Part shown: positions 35,451 through 47,099 of the stretch, piece after piece | Layout: each line of letters opens with the position of its first letter | Numbering within the stretch: position 1 is the stretch's first letter | Assembly: GCA_038049695.1 (NCBI GenBank) | Contig: CP142455.1 | Location: 22,295,501 to 22,359,500 of the forward strand | Direction of reading: 5' to 3' | Length of the DNA: 64,000 nucleotides | From: Cinnamomum chago | Lineage: Eukaryota > Streptophyta > Magnoliopsida > Laurales > Lauraceae | Notes under the pieces: model-generated | Told to the model about the DNA's origin: nothing | The model's input: the letters and a program-made list of their open reading frames with translations, nothing else | Databases searched by the model: none | Program-made: the position numbers and the translations under genes

Positions 35451-38400
35451 TTTTTTTGGTGGGTGGGGGTCGTGTGGGGAAGTGGAACGGGAAAAAGATG
35501 AACCGTAAGAGGGGGTTTGAAAATTTATTAGAAAAATGGTTGGGAGGAAGTGTGGAACCATAGAAGCAAGAGTGTGGGGAAAAGGTAAAGAATTAATTAG
35601 GAATAAATGAGAGATAGAATATTCTCATTACTTAGAAATAATTGTACTTTTTTCAGTCTCGATCGATTCCAAGCTAACGATTCAGTTACTGTCTCGAATT
35701 TTCGAATGCTGATTTGTAGAGAGTGAAGGATTGTGTCATCTTTGAGATGCAGGGGAACATGTGAGAAGGATGAATAATGGCATTTTTTTTCGGTTTAGGT
35801 CCAACTGGCATTGGAAACTCGAATAGTGCCGAGTCAACGCCAATTAAGGAGAGGTAAATCTTAAGTGCCTAGAGCGCGGAGCAGGAGCGCCGAAACGCTA
35901 AATTGTAAGATAATTGTATGTCTGGAGCGCCTATACAATATAGTGCTTGTGGGTTTATGAATAATTAACCAATGGGTATAAATATATCTTATCCATATAT
36001 TTAAGTATAAAAAATGGAGAAGAAAGTAACTTTGCAATTTGACCAAATAAAATAGACATTAATTAATAAGTCAAAAGAAGTTTTTTCATTCAAAAGCTAA
36101 ATGTTAAGTTTACAGGAATTTTTTTTTTCAAAGATTATGCACGATTCACTCGATATTCAGTCAAATCGCGCTCCGAGAAGAATCGAATCGCACTCCGAGA
36201 ACGATTCCGCTCTGATCTACATTTTCGGAGTGGGATCGAGATGGTTGTGAGGAGGTTTCGGACACTAAAGGTAAATCATTGTGAAAAATTATAAGTCGAA
36301 ACCTTTATAATTAAGAAAGACTCTTGCAATACTATTTTTAAGTGGGCATGAGGAAATTGTAATCAACGATGAAGATTAACATCCATTGTTAGTGAATTTA
36401 AGAAAAATGATTGCTCTCATGTGATTTAAGAAAAAATGATTTCTCTCATGTACATGTCTTTCTCATCATACTCCCAAATATAACAATAAAGAGGTGCATT
36501 CTTTTTTTCTTTTTCTTTTTTTGGGAAAAGAGGCACATTCTTTGCCCGAAGACAATGGAGTTCATGTACTATTATATATTTTTTTAATTATTATTTTCCT
36601 TCACCGAAAAAGGTAAAGCCTTTAGACACTAAAAAAAAAGAAAGAAAACTGAATAGGTGTTGAGTTTTAAAAATCTACCAGGTTGGTGTTTTGAGTCTTC
36701 TGACCCAAATGTCTTATTAGGCAAGTGTCGGTTTTGGCTTTCGCAGATAAATACCAAGTCGTAGACCACGCTTTAAAACCACCGTATCAGTCTTAAGCTT
36801 GGATTCTAACCAAATATTATTAGTACATTCCATAGATGATCAAACATTATACAAATCTCTGTCCAATGGAGTCAACCATAAAACATAGCAACACACCAAC
36901 AAGTTGATAGCTAAGAGTTGTTGAAACCCAATTCTAGAATCACACAATAACAAACTTCACTTATTTCAACAAACTTACGGAACTAGTGCGAAAAGCAAGG
37001 AAATGAACTAAACTTCATGCGACCATCCACATTTGAAGATGTTAAACCACTAGTTGTGACACATGGTGTTGTACTGTCCCCTGCAAGCACGAGGGTAATC
37101 AAATATATGCTAGTATGCACCAAGAATGATACAAAATCTTGGAGAATTGATTCTATGAAAAGTAATCCAAGGATATTAATTTAAAATACTTTGATAAAAA
37201 TGAATCCAGATGATTCAAAAACTGCAAATGGAATGGATATGTTGGCAAAATAGATGATTATATGTTCATTTTCTAAAATTTGGCTAAGTAACATTATGAA
37301 TGATATGCATAAAGATAATGATTTGCAACATAGAGACTGTTATCCTACCTCTCCATTTGCATAAAGGACTTGCTTTACCTTGTTAATTTCAATTGTACCA
37401 CCTCATGCTATGCAAGAGAATGATGTAGAGAAAACTAATGAAACAGAAAGAAAAGTACGTTCGATCTTTCAAAACAAAGGTCGTTTTAAGGGGCACTTTG
37501 TTTAAAAATAAAGAAGAAGATTAGCCTAGATCATGGAAGATATGCGTACTACCGTAAGATTCAGACCATCAAATACATAGCTATAAGCAAAAAGGCCTTT
37601 ATAATCCTTGAAGATACTAATACAAATAGCAATGGCAATAAAATCTTTTCCTAAAAGAAGGAAAAGGAATTAATCATGTAACTTTAGACATAAGCGCCAT
37701 GTGGAGAAAGATGGCTTTTAAATATTTGGAAATCCGCCTCTTAAATAGCATGTGAAACTAAACTAACCCAAGACAGAACACCAAAGAAGAACAATTAAAG
37801 GTGATTTGAAGATAATCTTTACAAGACTGACTTGGGCTCCACTTGCACAAGATATGGACCGGATAGTAGATGGAACTTGATACTCTTATATTCTTTTAGG
37901 GCTTTTGAAGGCATGGTTATAAAACAAAAGATCAAAATAGTGGTTGCGGCAAGTGTAGCAGTCAATGGTCAAAACGCTACGTAGCGGTTGCGGAAATACG
38001 TAGCAGCGTAGTGGTGTAAATTCTTTAAGTGGTAAAAGAAAATTTTAAATCTTATGTAGCGGCCAATCTTGTGTTTTTTTAGTGATTTGGAACCATGTAA
38101 GTGTAAAGATAACTTTTGTAAAGATTATTGAAGAGAAGAAATGAGAAAAATAGTGTTTTAAATTGAAACTAGTTGGATTTAATAGTTTTTAGAATGTCGA
38201 GAGTGTGTGTAAAAGAAGAAAATGGGAATTGGGAGAAATGTTTTAATGAGAGTACTGAAGTGAATGAAAGTGTTTATAAGTCTAACAGAAATACATGCGC
38301 TACAAAGTTTTTGTCTAGCAAAAAGTGATCATAAAATAAAATAGAATGAAAGACTGCGAGAAGTTCAAGGATTTGGATCTACATGGCACATTTATTATCT

Positions 38401-40184
38401 AAGAGAACCTACACACCCACCCAATTAAGGAACTTTAATCTGAAAAAAGAAAAAGAAAAAAAAAGAAATTGATTCATAACCATTATTTTAGGGAAAGAAT
38501 TATCAAAATCGCATTGTCATGGAAATAGTGATCAACATTATAAAAGTCATAAAAAAAAAAAAGAAATTGATTCATAACCATCAAAATTATCCAAGATTAT
38601 GAGTGTGAAGGGAATTCACCAATCAAAGGTTGGTCAAATTGGGCTCCATAGAACTGGATCGCTTTTGCAATCCACTGGTAGGAGAAAATTTCTCATTCCT
38701 TCCTTGTATCCTCATCAGAGATTAATGAATTTATAAATTTCTCCATCGAAAGCAGGAGAACAGGATATGAGCTCCTTTTCATCTTTATGATATTTCTCAT
38801 CTCAAAAGCATCAATCCATCTACTGGCTCTATCATACATATGTATTAAAGAGAAAACGACCAAATTACTGAGAGAAAGTCTTACCTGAATTTATAGATAT
38901 AAGTAGTCCTTGCACTTCTTGCTTTCTTACCCCAAGCTCTCCACTACATCATAAGAAACATCAAGGACTATATGAAGAATTATCAACACTGGCACGGGAA
39001 CAAATAGTTTCTAGATTGGATCTTAATTTTATAATTCTCATTTGGATCAAACGAGATGAATTTTATAATTTATTGAAATACAAAGATTACAAAGATCGAT
39101 AAATAAAGAATGTGAGATTTATTCAAAATAAAAGTGTCCGACAGAGGAAAACTTAAAAGGAAATTAGAAACTTTTTTTTTCTAATAAAGAGAACCACCAC
39201 CTTTTAAGGCTAATTTTATTAGAACCATTGGTCAAAATCATTTCCTTTCAAAGAGGAGATTATTTGATTGTTACTGAATCTCCGCATTTTATCCTTTAAT
39301 TATTTCCAGCAGCTTTGATAGAGAGTTGTACTTTGAAATCATTGAAACTAATTTAATAACCAATGAAATAAATGGGCCCAAATCGACCATAGCAATTACA
39401 TATATAGAGAATAGTTTGATCACTACATAGACTCGAAGACAAATTACAAGAAACAAGGAAGAAAAAACGGGGGCTTGGGGCAGCTTCTTATACAACTGCT
39501 TGCATGTTTGGGAGTATAATAGGTTTCATGTTTGTTCACCGATTCAAAGCTCTTCTTTTTATGGTTGGGCCTATGTTTCTCATCCTCTCTGAAAACAGAA
39601 AACTGGAAAAGGAAGATCTTTGGAATGAGAAACAAATAGAGATGATACAAAAGAAATAAACAGCTCCACAGCTAGCCCAATCCTTGTGAAACACATTCAT
39701 AGAAGAAGTGACTCAAAATGGGCATGGGCATGACTCATATAAGCTTAGCATGAGTCCAGCCTACTTTGGCCTAGCTATGGGATATGCTTTACAGTTTACA
39801 CCCTAAAATAAGAGGGGCGGTCTTCTTTGTCTAAAGACCTGATTAAGTTGCCTAAATAGGCCCAATTCTTGGGTCAAACAATTGGGCCTGTAAGCAACAA
39901 TTGAGCCTAAATATTATGCCTAGTTGCTAAACGAGATAAAATGAGATACAGACAGACAATCTTTAGTATGGGTTGGCCCAGCCTAATTGTAACCCTGGTG
40001 TGAATATTAGCAGGTATACCGGATAGGCAGGGTTTTTTTTTTTGAAGTGGCTGGGTCCCACCAAGAACATGCCCAAACAAAACTTGGCCCCTAGAAATAA
40101 CATAAGATCAAGAAAATTGGGGCCGGTTAAATGACAATCGGTGGTCTTAGTAGAATATGGTGACTTACAAAATATAATTGTTTC
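35451..40184. other. Intergenic region downstream of the NLR
   Basis: No coding exons recognised. It holds short local repeats: a segment rich in GTAGCGG and TTGCGG near 37930-38065, and AGAAATTGATTCATAACCAT repeated near 38463 and 38561. The rest is AT-rich and unassigned. Confidence 0.35.
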
Positions 40185-40272
40185 TCCACTGCAGTTCAAA
40201 TGGTTAGGAACATCGGCGTGTTAGTAGAGTGCATGAGTTCAAATCACTAAAGAAGAAAAAAGAAAAAAAAAA
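40185..40272 (+). mobile_element. tRNA-derived SINE-like element
   Basis: GCAGTTCAAATGGTTAGGAAC (A-box region) is followed by GTGCATGAGTTCAAATCAC (B-box region) and an A-rich tail GAAGAAAAAAGAAAAAAAAA. It lies just downstream of the NLR gene. Confidence 0.45.
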
Positions 40273-40545
40273 TTGCTCATCTATAAAATGCATAATATAA
40301 GAGCCTCTTGAAATAAATAATATGCTCCATTTGCAAGGTGGCAACGTTTAATTTCACATGGACCACCACATCGTCATTCATATGAAGTGTCAAATAATTT
40401 CAAGAAAAATGACAGCAGGTCTTGGCCCTAATTAGTAACATTAAAAAGAAAAGATAAATAAATAATTATAAACTCATCTATTTGTACCTTTGAGTTAATC
40501 TCGTAGAAGTAAAATGAGAAAAAGAGATCTAAATTTAATGAGAAA

Positions 40546-43371
40546 CTAATGTGTCAATAGAAGATGATATAGTTGAAGTGGGAACCTACCATGGATGTAT
40601 TGAAGATGGATAAACTCACCTGATTCAGATATTTCTCGGTATGGTTGAGAAGACGAAGAAGAAGATGAAGAAGCAGCCATTTGGGTTCCATCTACGGTGA
40701 CAGATTTTATGTGTTTAATCTTATCCCAATCCTCTCCCTTGTTGTATTGAAGCCTGGCATTGAATGTGTCTGGCATCCCTACAACCTCTAATTTCTTGAT
40801 GCGACGGAGATGCAGCAGTCCTTGTGGAAGCTCTTTCAATCGATTGCAAAGGCGGATGACCAAATGTTGAAGATTTGGCATCGCCCCTTTCTCCACTGTC
40901 CACTCCTCCAGCCCATCCAAAAGACTCAATTCCAAGAACATAAGGTTTCGAAACCTATCGGCAGAGCAGACCATTTTCTTGCCCAAGAAAGAACCGCATC
41001 TTAATTTTAAGACCACAAGATGTCTCAGCTGCTCCAGAGTTGCCATTGGGTCTTGCTCTAGTAAGGACCATTTCAAGCATAGCTTTTTTAGGTACACTGG
41101 GAATATATCTGGGACAGGCATCTTCTGTAGCGGTTTCTCCAAATACAGAGACCTGATACGCCCACTAAGCAACATACGCTCTGGAATTATATCCCTAAAG
41201 CCAAAACCCAACCTGAAGATTTCAATATCGGTATATTCTAGATGGATGATATCCTCATAATCGAGTAGATCCCCATATATTCCCAATTTCCTAAGACGGA
41301 GGAGATTCCCCTTCCATTGACCCGCTCGTATCACTGAAAGGACACGAAGTCTCCTTAAAGAAGAGAGATCCAGCGAATCATTGTCTGTACTACCATCATC
41401 CATATCCATATACAGAAACTCTAGCCGTTCCAATTTCTGGATGGCAGTGGGTATTGGTTTGACTCGAGTGTCTCTTATATCTAGGCTCTGTAGGGTTCTG
41501 AGGTTGCCAATTGAATTAGGGAGACTATACAGACCAGTGCCTCTTAACCCTAAACACCCTAGGAGAACAAGTTCCCCTATCTCTTCGGAAAGTTGAGTGA
41601 TAAAATACATATCCTCTAGATCCAATACCCTAAGTAATTTAAACCTTGACACGGGAAAAGTCACTTCACCTCCAACTACAGTGAGCTGCGGAAAACACAC
41701 CAGAAAGCGGAGATTTGGAAGAGAGACCTTTTGATCATGAAAAATAAGGTTGTAGATGCCACTAGAATGGAGAGCGAGTCCACGGGCATTGCTGCTGCTG
41801 CTGCGGCTGTCAGGAGGCCCTTCGTTGTCGATTTTGTGAGAAAGGTTATATTGCATGGCTTTCATTGCAGCAAAGTCCCACACGGGAGACTCCAAACGAA
41901 TTCTTTTCACCCCAAAACCACCAATTTCTTCCCGGTGATATCCTGGTGGCAAGTCAGAATATTCTACTGGAAAGTAAGAATATTCTACTTGAATCATGCC
42001 CAGGTGTGACAGGTCCTCGAAATATGAGTCTACTCTACGTGTGAACTGTTCCAATGCAAGAAAGCGCTTCATTCCATCTACTTCATCAGGATAGAACCAT
42101 CCTACTGCAAACCACAGCTCGAGTAGTCTCCGGATTGGGATTTCAAATCCTTTTGGGAAAAGGCTGCAATACAAGAAGAACAATTTGAAGGGAGCCTTCA
42201 GGAGATTAAAACTGGAAGCTATTTTCGACAGGGTTCTTTCGGGACCATCTACTTGGTAGTAATGAGGATGATCAAGCATAATATTGGACAATGCACTACT
42301 TTTCCTATTTTCCTTGGATAGCAGGTCACCTAAATTCACAATTTCTGATGGTAAGTGCATTTGCTTTCTCACAATCTCCTCAAGCATGCCTGAGCTCAAA
42401 CTAATACCTGCTGCTGTTTCTGCTGTTGTGGCATCGAAATCCTGAGTGTTTAAAAAGAGCTTCCATTTTTCCTCCGAGCTCAACATTCCTAATTCATGGA
42501 CTTCAATTTCTTGTCCAAACAGATCTGCATCCCTTTTGTCATTGCAAGTAACCACTACTCTGCTGCCATTCCTCTCATCCGGGAAAGCTTCTCTTATGTC
42601 AGACACGAGGTTTTTTATGATGAAGTCCTCTCTGGGATTGATGTCCCCGGGGTATCTGAGATTGATGTCCAGGACAATTAAATACCTCTTGCCTTTCAAA
42701 GCACCAGCTATAAGCTCTACCTCTAGCCCTGCTCTTGAAACCTGTTCCACCTTTGTTAAAATCTCCCCCAAAAAAACACTGTCCCGAAATTTATACTTCT
42801 GGCCACAGAACCAAAAACGGGAAGGGAATTGCTCCTTGACAGCATCGCTATCGTAGACTTCCTTTACAAGAGTAGTTTTTCCTGCACCGCATGGCCCAAC
42901 TATGAACATATACAGGGGATGTGGTTCATTTCCCTCCACCAACAGTTTCACTAATGCATCAACATCTTTATCAAACCCGAAAACTTGTTTATTTGGCATG
43001 CTTTCACAAATTCGACCCATCTTCTCCTTCGCCTGCCTTACTTCTGCAACCATCTTATAACGAGCCACTTTGCCCTTCACAGCGAAGAAGGCGCTGCCCA
43101 TGCATCCCATTCGCTGCTGTCGTCTCTCAAGATTGAAGTCGAAGTTGTCAACAATATCCTCAATGTTTTGAGCTGCATGTATTAAATCTCTCACCCATTT
43201 CCTTAATTCCTTACAGTTCATCTCTAGCCCGGGATCTTCTTCCAGTAGCTCATGTACCCGCCTTAGTTCGCTTTCGATCCATGCGATACCACTGTAGGCG
43301 GTGGAAAGATTTGGAACTTGGAGAAATTGAGCCAGTTTCTCTGCAATCACGAAGAGAATAAATGCAGCCAT
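40546..43371 (-). CDS. CC-NB-ARC-LRR (NLR) immune receptor, motif-degenerate
   Basis: An intact 941-residue ORF without introns starts at ATG 43371; an in-frame stop lies just upstream. Residues 1-125 form an Rx-type coiled-coil domain with IEDIVD (70-75) in place of EDVID. The NB-ARC has a good P-loop, GPCGAGKTT (159-167), then YLIVLDIN (230-237) at kinase 2, where the usual second Asp is Ile, and GSRVVVTC (269-276) as RNBS-B. The GLPL motif is not recognisable; the region reads QMHLPSEIVNLGDLLS. RNBS-D (FKLFFLYCSLFPKG, about 395-408) is clear, but the MHD motif is replaced by LESPVWDF (493-500). Leucine-rich repeats run from about 550 to 900. Such proteins detect pathogen effectors in the cytosol; the lost motifs suggest altered nucleotide cycling or early decay. 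A CAG/GTGAGT donor at 40620 could replace the last 24 residues. No paired NLR is in the window. Confidence 0.88.
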   Translation of the reverse strand: MAAFILFVIAEKLAQFLQVPNLSTAYSGIAWIESELRRVHELLEEDPGLEMNCKELRKWVRDLIHAAQNIEDIVDNFDFNLERRQQRMGCMGSAFFAVKGKVARYKMVAEVRQAKEKMGRICESMPNKQVFGFDKDVDALVKLLVEGNEPHPLYMFIVGPCGAGKTTLVKEVYDSDAVKEQFPSRFWFCGQKYKFRDSVFLGEILTKVEQVSRAGLEVELIAGALKGKRYLIVLDINLRYPGDINPREDFIIKNLVSDIREAFPDERNGSRVVVTCNDKRDADLFGQEIEVHELGMLSSEEKWKLFLNTQDFDATTAETAAGISLSSGMLEEIVRKQMHLPSEIVNLGDLLSKENRKSSALSNIMLDHPHYYQVDGPERTLSKIASSFNLLKAPFKLFFLYCSLFPKGFEIPIRRLLELWFAVGWFYPDEVDGMKRFLALEQFTRRVDSYFEDLSHLGMIQVEYSYFPVEYSDLPPGYHREEIGGFGVKRIRLESPVWDFAAMKAMQYNLSHKIDNEGPPDSRSSSSNARGLALHSSGIYNLIFHDQKVSLPNLRFLVCFPQLTVVGGEVTFPVSRFKLLRVLDLEDMYFITQLSEEIGELVLLGCLGLRGTGLYSLPNSIGNLRTLQSLDIRDTRVKPIPTAIQKLERLEFLYMDMDDGSTDNDSLDLSSLRRLRVLSVIRAGQWKGNLLRLRKLGIYGDLLDYEDIIHLEYTDIEIFRLGFGFRDIIPERMLLSGRIRSLYLEKPLQKMPVPDIFPVYLKKLCLKWSLLEQDPMATLEQLRHLVVLKLRCGSFLGKKMVCSADRFRNLMFLELSLLDGLEEWTVEKGAMPNLQHLVIRLCNRLKELPQGLLHLRRIKKLEVVGMPDTFNARLQYNKGEDWDKIKHIKSVTVDGTQMAASSSSSSSSQPYREISESGEFIHLQYIHGRFPLQLYHLLLTH

Positions 43372-44527
43372 GTGTCTCAATTAAAGGTGATTGACTTCAG
43401 CTCTGACACCTAACTTGCCACCCTCCCGTTTCATTTCTTCTGTTTTCCTGTGTTGCTCACACTCAAAAGGGCTCTTCTATTCCATGCTTCGTACATTAAA
43501 AGAATAAGCCACTTCTTCTAAGAATAATGCCTGCCATGGACAAAGCTTGGCGAGAATGCTAACACCAAACCGGGCTGGCTCTGTTCTTTCAAGGTTAGAA
43601 TCATCCTTTCGATCTTAATGATTTTAAGTCACATAAGAACATGAACAGTGGCTATGTCATTGCAAGTGGATCGTCACTGTCTCTCGGACGATTAATAAGA
43701 AACGAAAAGATTGATTGAATATGCTCTCTCTCTTCTTTTTCATTGAATTTGCTCGATTAGTGGCACCTTCTTTAGCAGTTTTTCCCTGGCAATAAATGAG
43801 AGAAGGATATAAGATGACTGTGTAGAAGAAAATTGAATGACTACATATCCAAACAAAAGTGAATAAATAAATAAAAATTGAATGACTATGGTCCAATCTA
43901 AAAATAGCTAAAGGAGGTATACATGTATGCCATATTCATGCTTCCTTATGGATTGCATACTCTTATCTGCACAGATAATGGTTAATAGACTTAAGTTGTG
44001 GGTTAGCTCCAGTAAAGATAGATGATTGTTTGCGTGAAAATTAGGTTGGATTGAACTGAACCTCTCAAAGATTTCAATCAAAAGAAGAAATCTTAGAATA
44101 GATCAGCTCCTACAAATTTGAAGGCAATGCTAGAAAGCACTCGAATTGCTGAAAAGGAAAACCAGTTTTTGACCTTTTAATGGTAGTAGCAACAATGATA
44201 ATGAGTTCATTCCGAATCCTATCGGCTACATAGATTTTCAGTCCACTACATTGCTTGTGCTAGCTGCCTAGCTTTTAGGGCTTGTTTGTTTCCTATAATT
44301 GAATACCTAGGTGCCATTGCAGATTTTGGCTCCAACAGGACACCCAGCCACAACGATCTTTGAATTTTGAGTTTAAACTTCAAATTCGTCTGTTTAATTA
44401 GTTTTAGTTATGGATAGAAACTCTAAGATAAAGGAGAGAGATGTTAGACTTAGATTCGGAATATGTTGCTAGTTCCACAACGACTTTATAAGTCATTTGG
44501 ATTCAACGACTGTTATTAGGCTTGGGC
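43372..44527. other. Upstream region of the NLR gene
   Basis: No further coding sequence. It should contain the NLR promoter, but no TATA box could be chosen with confidence. A GGGCTTGTTTGTTTCC segment near 44278 resembles a MITE end without a partner. Confidence 0.35.
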
Positions 44528-44770
44528 ATTATTCCGAATGTCGAAAAACCTATTGCATTAAATGTGGACAATACGTCTACTATATTACTTGCAAAAAATC
44601 AAGGGTTTCTCAAACATATCTCCACGGAGTATCATTTTGTCTGTGAATGAATCAAGCATGAGGAAGTTGTCAGCTCCTATATTCTTTCACGAGAAATGGT
44701 AGCTGACCCAATAAGTATGCAAAGAGATTTTTCATTGCATGTAAGAAACATGAGACTGATATTAAGGTAA
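44528..44770 (+). pseudogene. Ty1/copia RNase H C-terminal relic
   Basis: One frame contains PNVEKPIALNVDNTSTILLA, then KHISTEYHF, then SREMVADPISM. These recall the copia blocks with CDN, the KHI-(E/D)-YHF segment and ADPLTK, in the right order. One stop interrupts it. AGTAAGTGGAAGTG near 44780 may be the degraded polypurine tract, so an LTR should follow. Confidence 0.6.
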
Positions 44771-44784
44771 TCTGTTATTAGTAA

Positions 44785-45860
44785 GTGGAAGTGTATTCTT
44801 CATTTTCATGTTGTTACTAATAAAATATTTTGCCTCTTGTTCTTCATGTTCATGTTCATTGCATAGGATGTATTTTTTTTCTTTTCTTTTTTTTTTAAGA
44901 CAAAGAAGACTATACATTTGTTGCATACTTGGTGTCGACATGCAAGGTTATCTTAATCGCACGGATTGACCGCCCCGATCGTCTTTGGGATGGTTGGGAT
45001 GAGGTGTCATGTTCTCATAGTCATTGGGTAATAATGATAGTATGTGTTCATTTGTGATTGCTGCTTCAGATCGCATAGGTACTAGAATAGTGTTGGACTT
45101 GCGACTGGAGAACTAGATCCCCATAAGCATCCTTACAAAGCAACACCCCTGGGCTAGTCAAGTTGCCTATAACTTGACCAGGTTTAATAGTCTATGTGGC
45201 GAATAACTTGCACAATATTGATTTACATGACATGCGATTCGTTTGCATATCCACTGCAGCGTATGCTTTCAACCTGGGCCCGTTTGGTAATTTTACTAAT
45301 ATAGTCAAGTGAAGTCAAGTCAAGTTAAACATCTCATCAAAGGCACTTTTTACCAAAGCTCCCTTCATCTTTTCCAAAAAAATTAAAAAAACAACTACAT
45401 TTACTCACTAAAAGACAAGAAAATTTCATTTTCCCATACAAAAATTAAAAAATATTCCATCCCAAACAACTAAAAACAAAATACCATCATAACTCACTTA
45501 TATTTTATTCATTCTTTTCATTTCACTTCACTCCACTTTATTTTAAAAGTAAATTACCAAACGGGTCCTAAGGACTAAACCTATGAGTGGAAGGATATAC
45601 CCTACATCCTTGACATTGTGCGAGAGTCAGCCCTGTAGGTGGCTCATGAAATGGGTGTCCTTTGTGGACCCCAAAAATCTACTCGCTTCTACATCAGGAG
45701 GATAAGTCTCGGTGTTCGTTACTTTAGTTGCGGATTGGCCATAGGCTCAATTATATAGGACCTACGAGCTGCTGTCCTAGGAAAGAAATTGAGATGATGC
45801 TGAAATTCGTATGAGCGCGATGAAGAACTCTCGGTATTACACTCATTTTTATTTGTACGC
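44785..45860 (+). mobile_element. Probable 3' LTR of the copia relic, interrupted by a MITE
   Basis: Sequence after the RNase H relic is non-coding and moderately GC, as expected of an LTR. Text before 45276 and after 45568 reads as one disrupted segment. The outer end of the LTR could not be fixed. Confidence 0.4.
45276..45568. mobile_element. 293-bp MITE-like element
   Basis: Ends GGGCCCGTTTGGTAATTTTA and TAAATTACCAAACGGGTCC are inverted copies with two differences near the tip. The inside is AT-rich and holds repeated AGTCAAGT and CACTTCACT segments. The target-site duplication is unclear. It lies in the LTR-like sequence of the copia relic. Confidence 0.65.
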
Positions 45861-46507
45861 TTGCTCCTCTTATCCGCCGTGACAATATCATGTGGTTTTT
45901 CGATTTTATAAATTAAATTTTGAAAATTATATTATATAAATAGTATATTTTAAGAAAGTTTTTTAAAATGGTTTGTTGAAAATAAAGAAGATCTCATTTG
46001 TGACCCCCAATTGGACTATCATTTAAAATCTTTTATTTTCCTTTTAATAAAGATATGGATGTATAACAAAATTTTGTCATTTTATCTTATCCTTTTCATA
46101 TTGTATTTAATTTTGTGAATTAGTGTATTTCTTTCCTTTTAAAATTTTATGACATGATAACAATAGAATCAGCGAGTTTACTATAGTATTTGTTTATTTA
46201 ATAAGCTTTGATTTTCGGGGTTTTCTTCTCCATCCACTTAGTATATCATCTTATATTTTATATATTTTTGTTATTTTATTACTAATATTTTATATTTTTA
46301 AGAACCATTTCAGTTTTGGGGCGGGCTTAACACAAGCCTTTGTTGTTAGTTATAGTATAGGAAAACTTGGGATGCTCCGCAGTAGGTTTGAGGTATATCT
46401 ATGCACTGTCCGACTTCTAAACATATGTCCAAGCCCGACCCGTCTAAAAATGAGTAAGCCCGGGCCCAACCGAGTTTACTTTATAAAAATAAAATAGGGC
46501 TTTGTTT

Positions 46508-46608
46508 GTATGATTTCAAGTGGTAGCTCAAATGGTAGTGAGACACAGGACATTCACGATAGAATGTCTTTGAGTCCCCATTCCAACATTATCTCGTAAT
46601 ATTTTTTA
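46508..46608 (+). mobile_element. tRNA-derived SINE-like element
   Basis: GTGGTAGCTCAAATGGTAGTG fits an A box, and TCTTTGAGTCCCCATTCC fits a B box about 35 bases later. The copy directly abuts the left end of the large terminal-inverted-repeat element at 46609. Confidence 0.45.
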
Positions 46609-47099
46609 GGAAAAATTCCAAATAAGGCTTTAAGTTTTGGCCTTATTTCAAAAAAGGTTGTAAGTTTCAAAAGTTCTCAAATTGGGGTCTGAGTTTTCTA
46701 CTTAGTTTTCAATCAAGGACAATTGACCATTTTAAGAGGTTTTCAGGCGAACTTTCCCCTCTTTTGTTTAAATGGCAAAAATGCCCTTCCATGTTCTCTT
46801 TCTTACCCTATATATTCACCCCTCAGCCAACTACACACGAGCCTCTCTCCCCCTTTCTTTCTTCCTGTGTCTTTTTCTGCATCTCCCCTCCAACTTCCAT
46901 CACCTTCCATCACATAAAAAAACCAACCAATCACAACTGAGCCTAAACCATATCATCATCATTCCAAATCCAACACGTGTGGTCTTTCTTCTCCAGCACC
47001 ATCTTCTTTCCTTCTCATCTCCATCTCAACTTTCCAAACAACCCTAATACCCCAAGAAATCTCACCCATTCACTATCTGAAAGTTTTTCCTTTTTAAAC

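Noticed and set aside
40721-43185. Several frames on both strands inside the NLR
   Set aside because: Shadows of the long NLR coding sequence in other frames.
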